A stretch of 28,811 bases of DNA from a virus: positions 1 to 28,811 of the IMG/VR virus record IMGVR_UViG_3300017755_000065, one strand, 5' to 3'. The position numbers and the translations under genes are program-made. The notes under the pieces are model-generated. The model worked only from the letters and a program-made list of their open reading frames with translations. It did not search any database and was not told the origin of the DNA. Shown piece after piece: positions 28,801-28,811 of the stretch (positions are counted from its first letter, which is position 1; every line of letters starts with the position of its first letter).

Positions 28801-28811
28801 CTATACGACTA

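Overview
The window is a contiguous piece of a low-GC, tightly packed tailed-phage genome with a long-tailed (siphovirus) virion. Every credible gene lies on the + strand, with start/stop overlaps or gaps of a few bases. The terminase, portal, protease, capsid and connector genes are of the HK97 type. A WhiB-like protein, a family known from Actinobacteria and their phages, suggests an actinobacterial host. The AT-rich composition and the marine-phage character of the tail-tip genes make an uncultured low-GC aquatic actinobacterium (Candidatus Actinomarina-like) the best guess. No integrase, repressor, tRNA gene, CRISPR array, insertion sequence or DNA polymerase was seen. The genome continues beyond both ends, because the first gene is cut by the left edge.

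Layout. 1-352: end of a PLP-fold enzyme. 372-5412: small and large terminase with a zinc-knuckle protein between them, a tiny membrane protein, the portal, and a fused head-morphogenesis/prohead-protease protein. 5484-8424: major capsid protein behind a distinctive leader and followed by a very strong hairpin, then small basic proteins, head-tail connector, tail terminator candidate and micro-ORFs. 8424-10246: two paralogous tail tube proteins separated by a two-gene cassette with its own promoter and terminator. 10248-14685: tail assembly chaperone with a -1 frameshift signal, an HK97-gp10-like protein, tape measure and minor tail (hub-like) protein. 14731-17067: tail tip/fiber genes including a glycine-rich adhesin-like protein. 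17098-19096: a conserved unknown, an HNH protein and a set of small membrane/coiled-coil proteins. 19162-21614: metallophosphatase, M15 endolysin and holin, ended by a strong terminator. 21878-28734: the non-structural (probably early) module with many small ORFs, a winged-helix replication protein, a secreted lysozyme-like protein, a cytosine-methylase-like protein next to a PD-(D/E)XK-like nuclease, a structured non-coding stretch, a WhiB/zinc-finger fusion, a Myb-HTH/methyltransferase fusion and an HNH endonuclease, closed by a terminator.

The most unusual signal is genome-wide. The palindrome CTGATCAG occurs ten times, where my composition estimate predicts fewer than one. At the same time GATC in general is scarce (35 sites by hand count), and 34 of the 35 carry TGATC on at least one strand. 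Within genes this is achieved by synonymous codon choice. Two of the ten copies sit in a repeated intergenic element upstream of tail genes. Two methyltransferase-like genes and several nucleases in the early module could be connected with this, but that link is inference.
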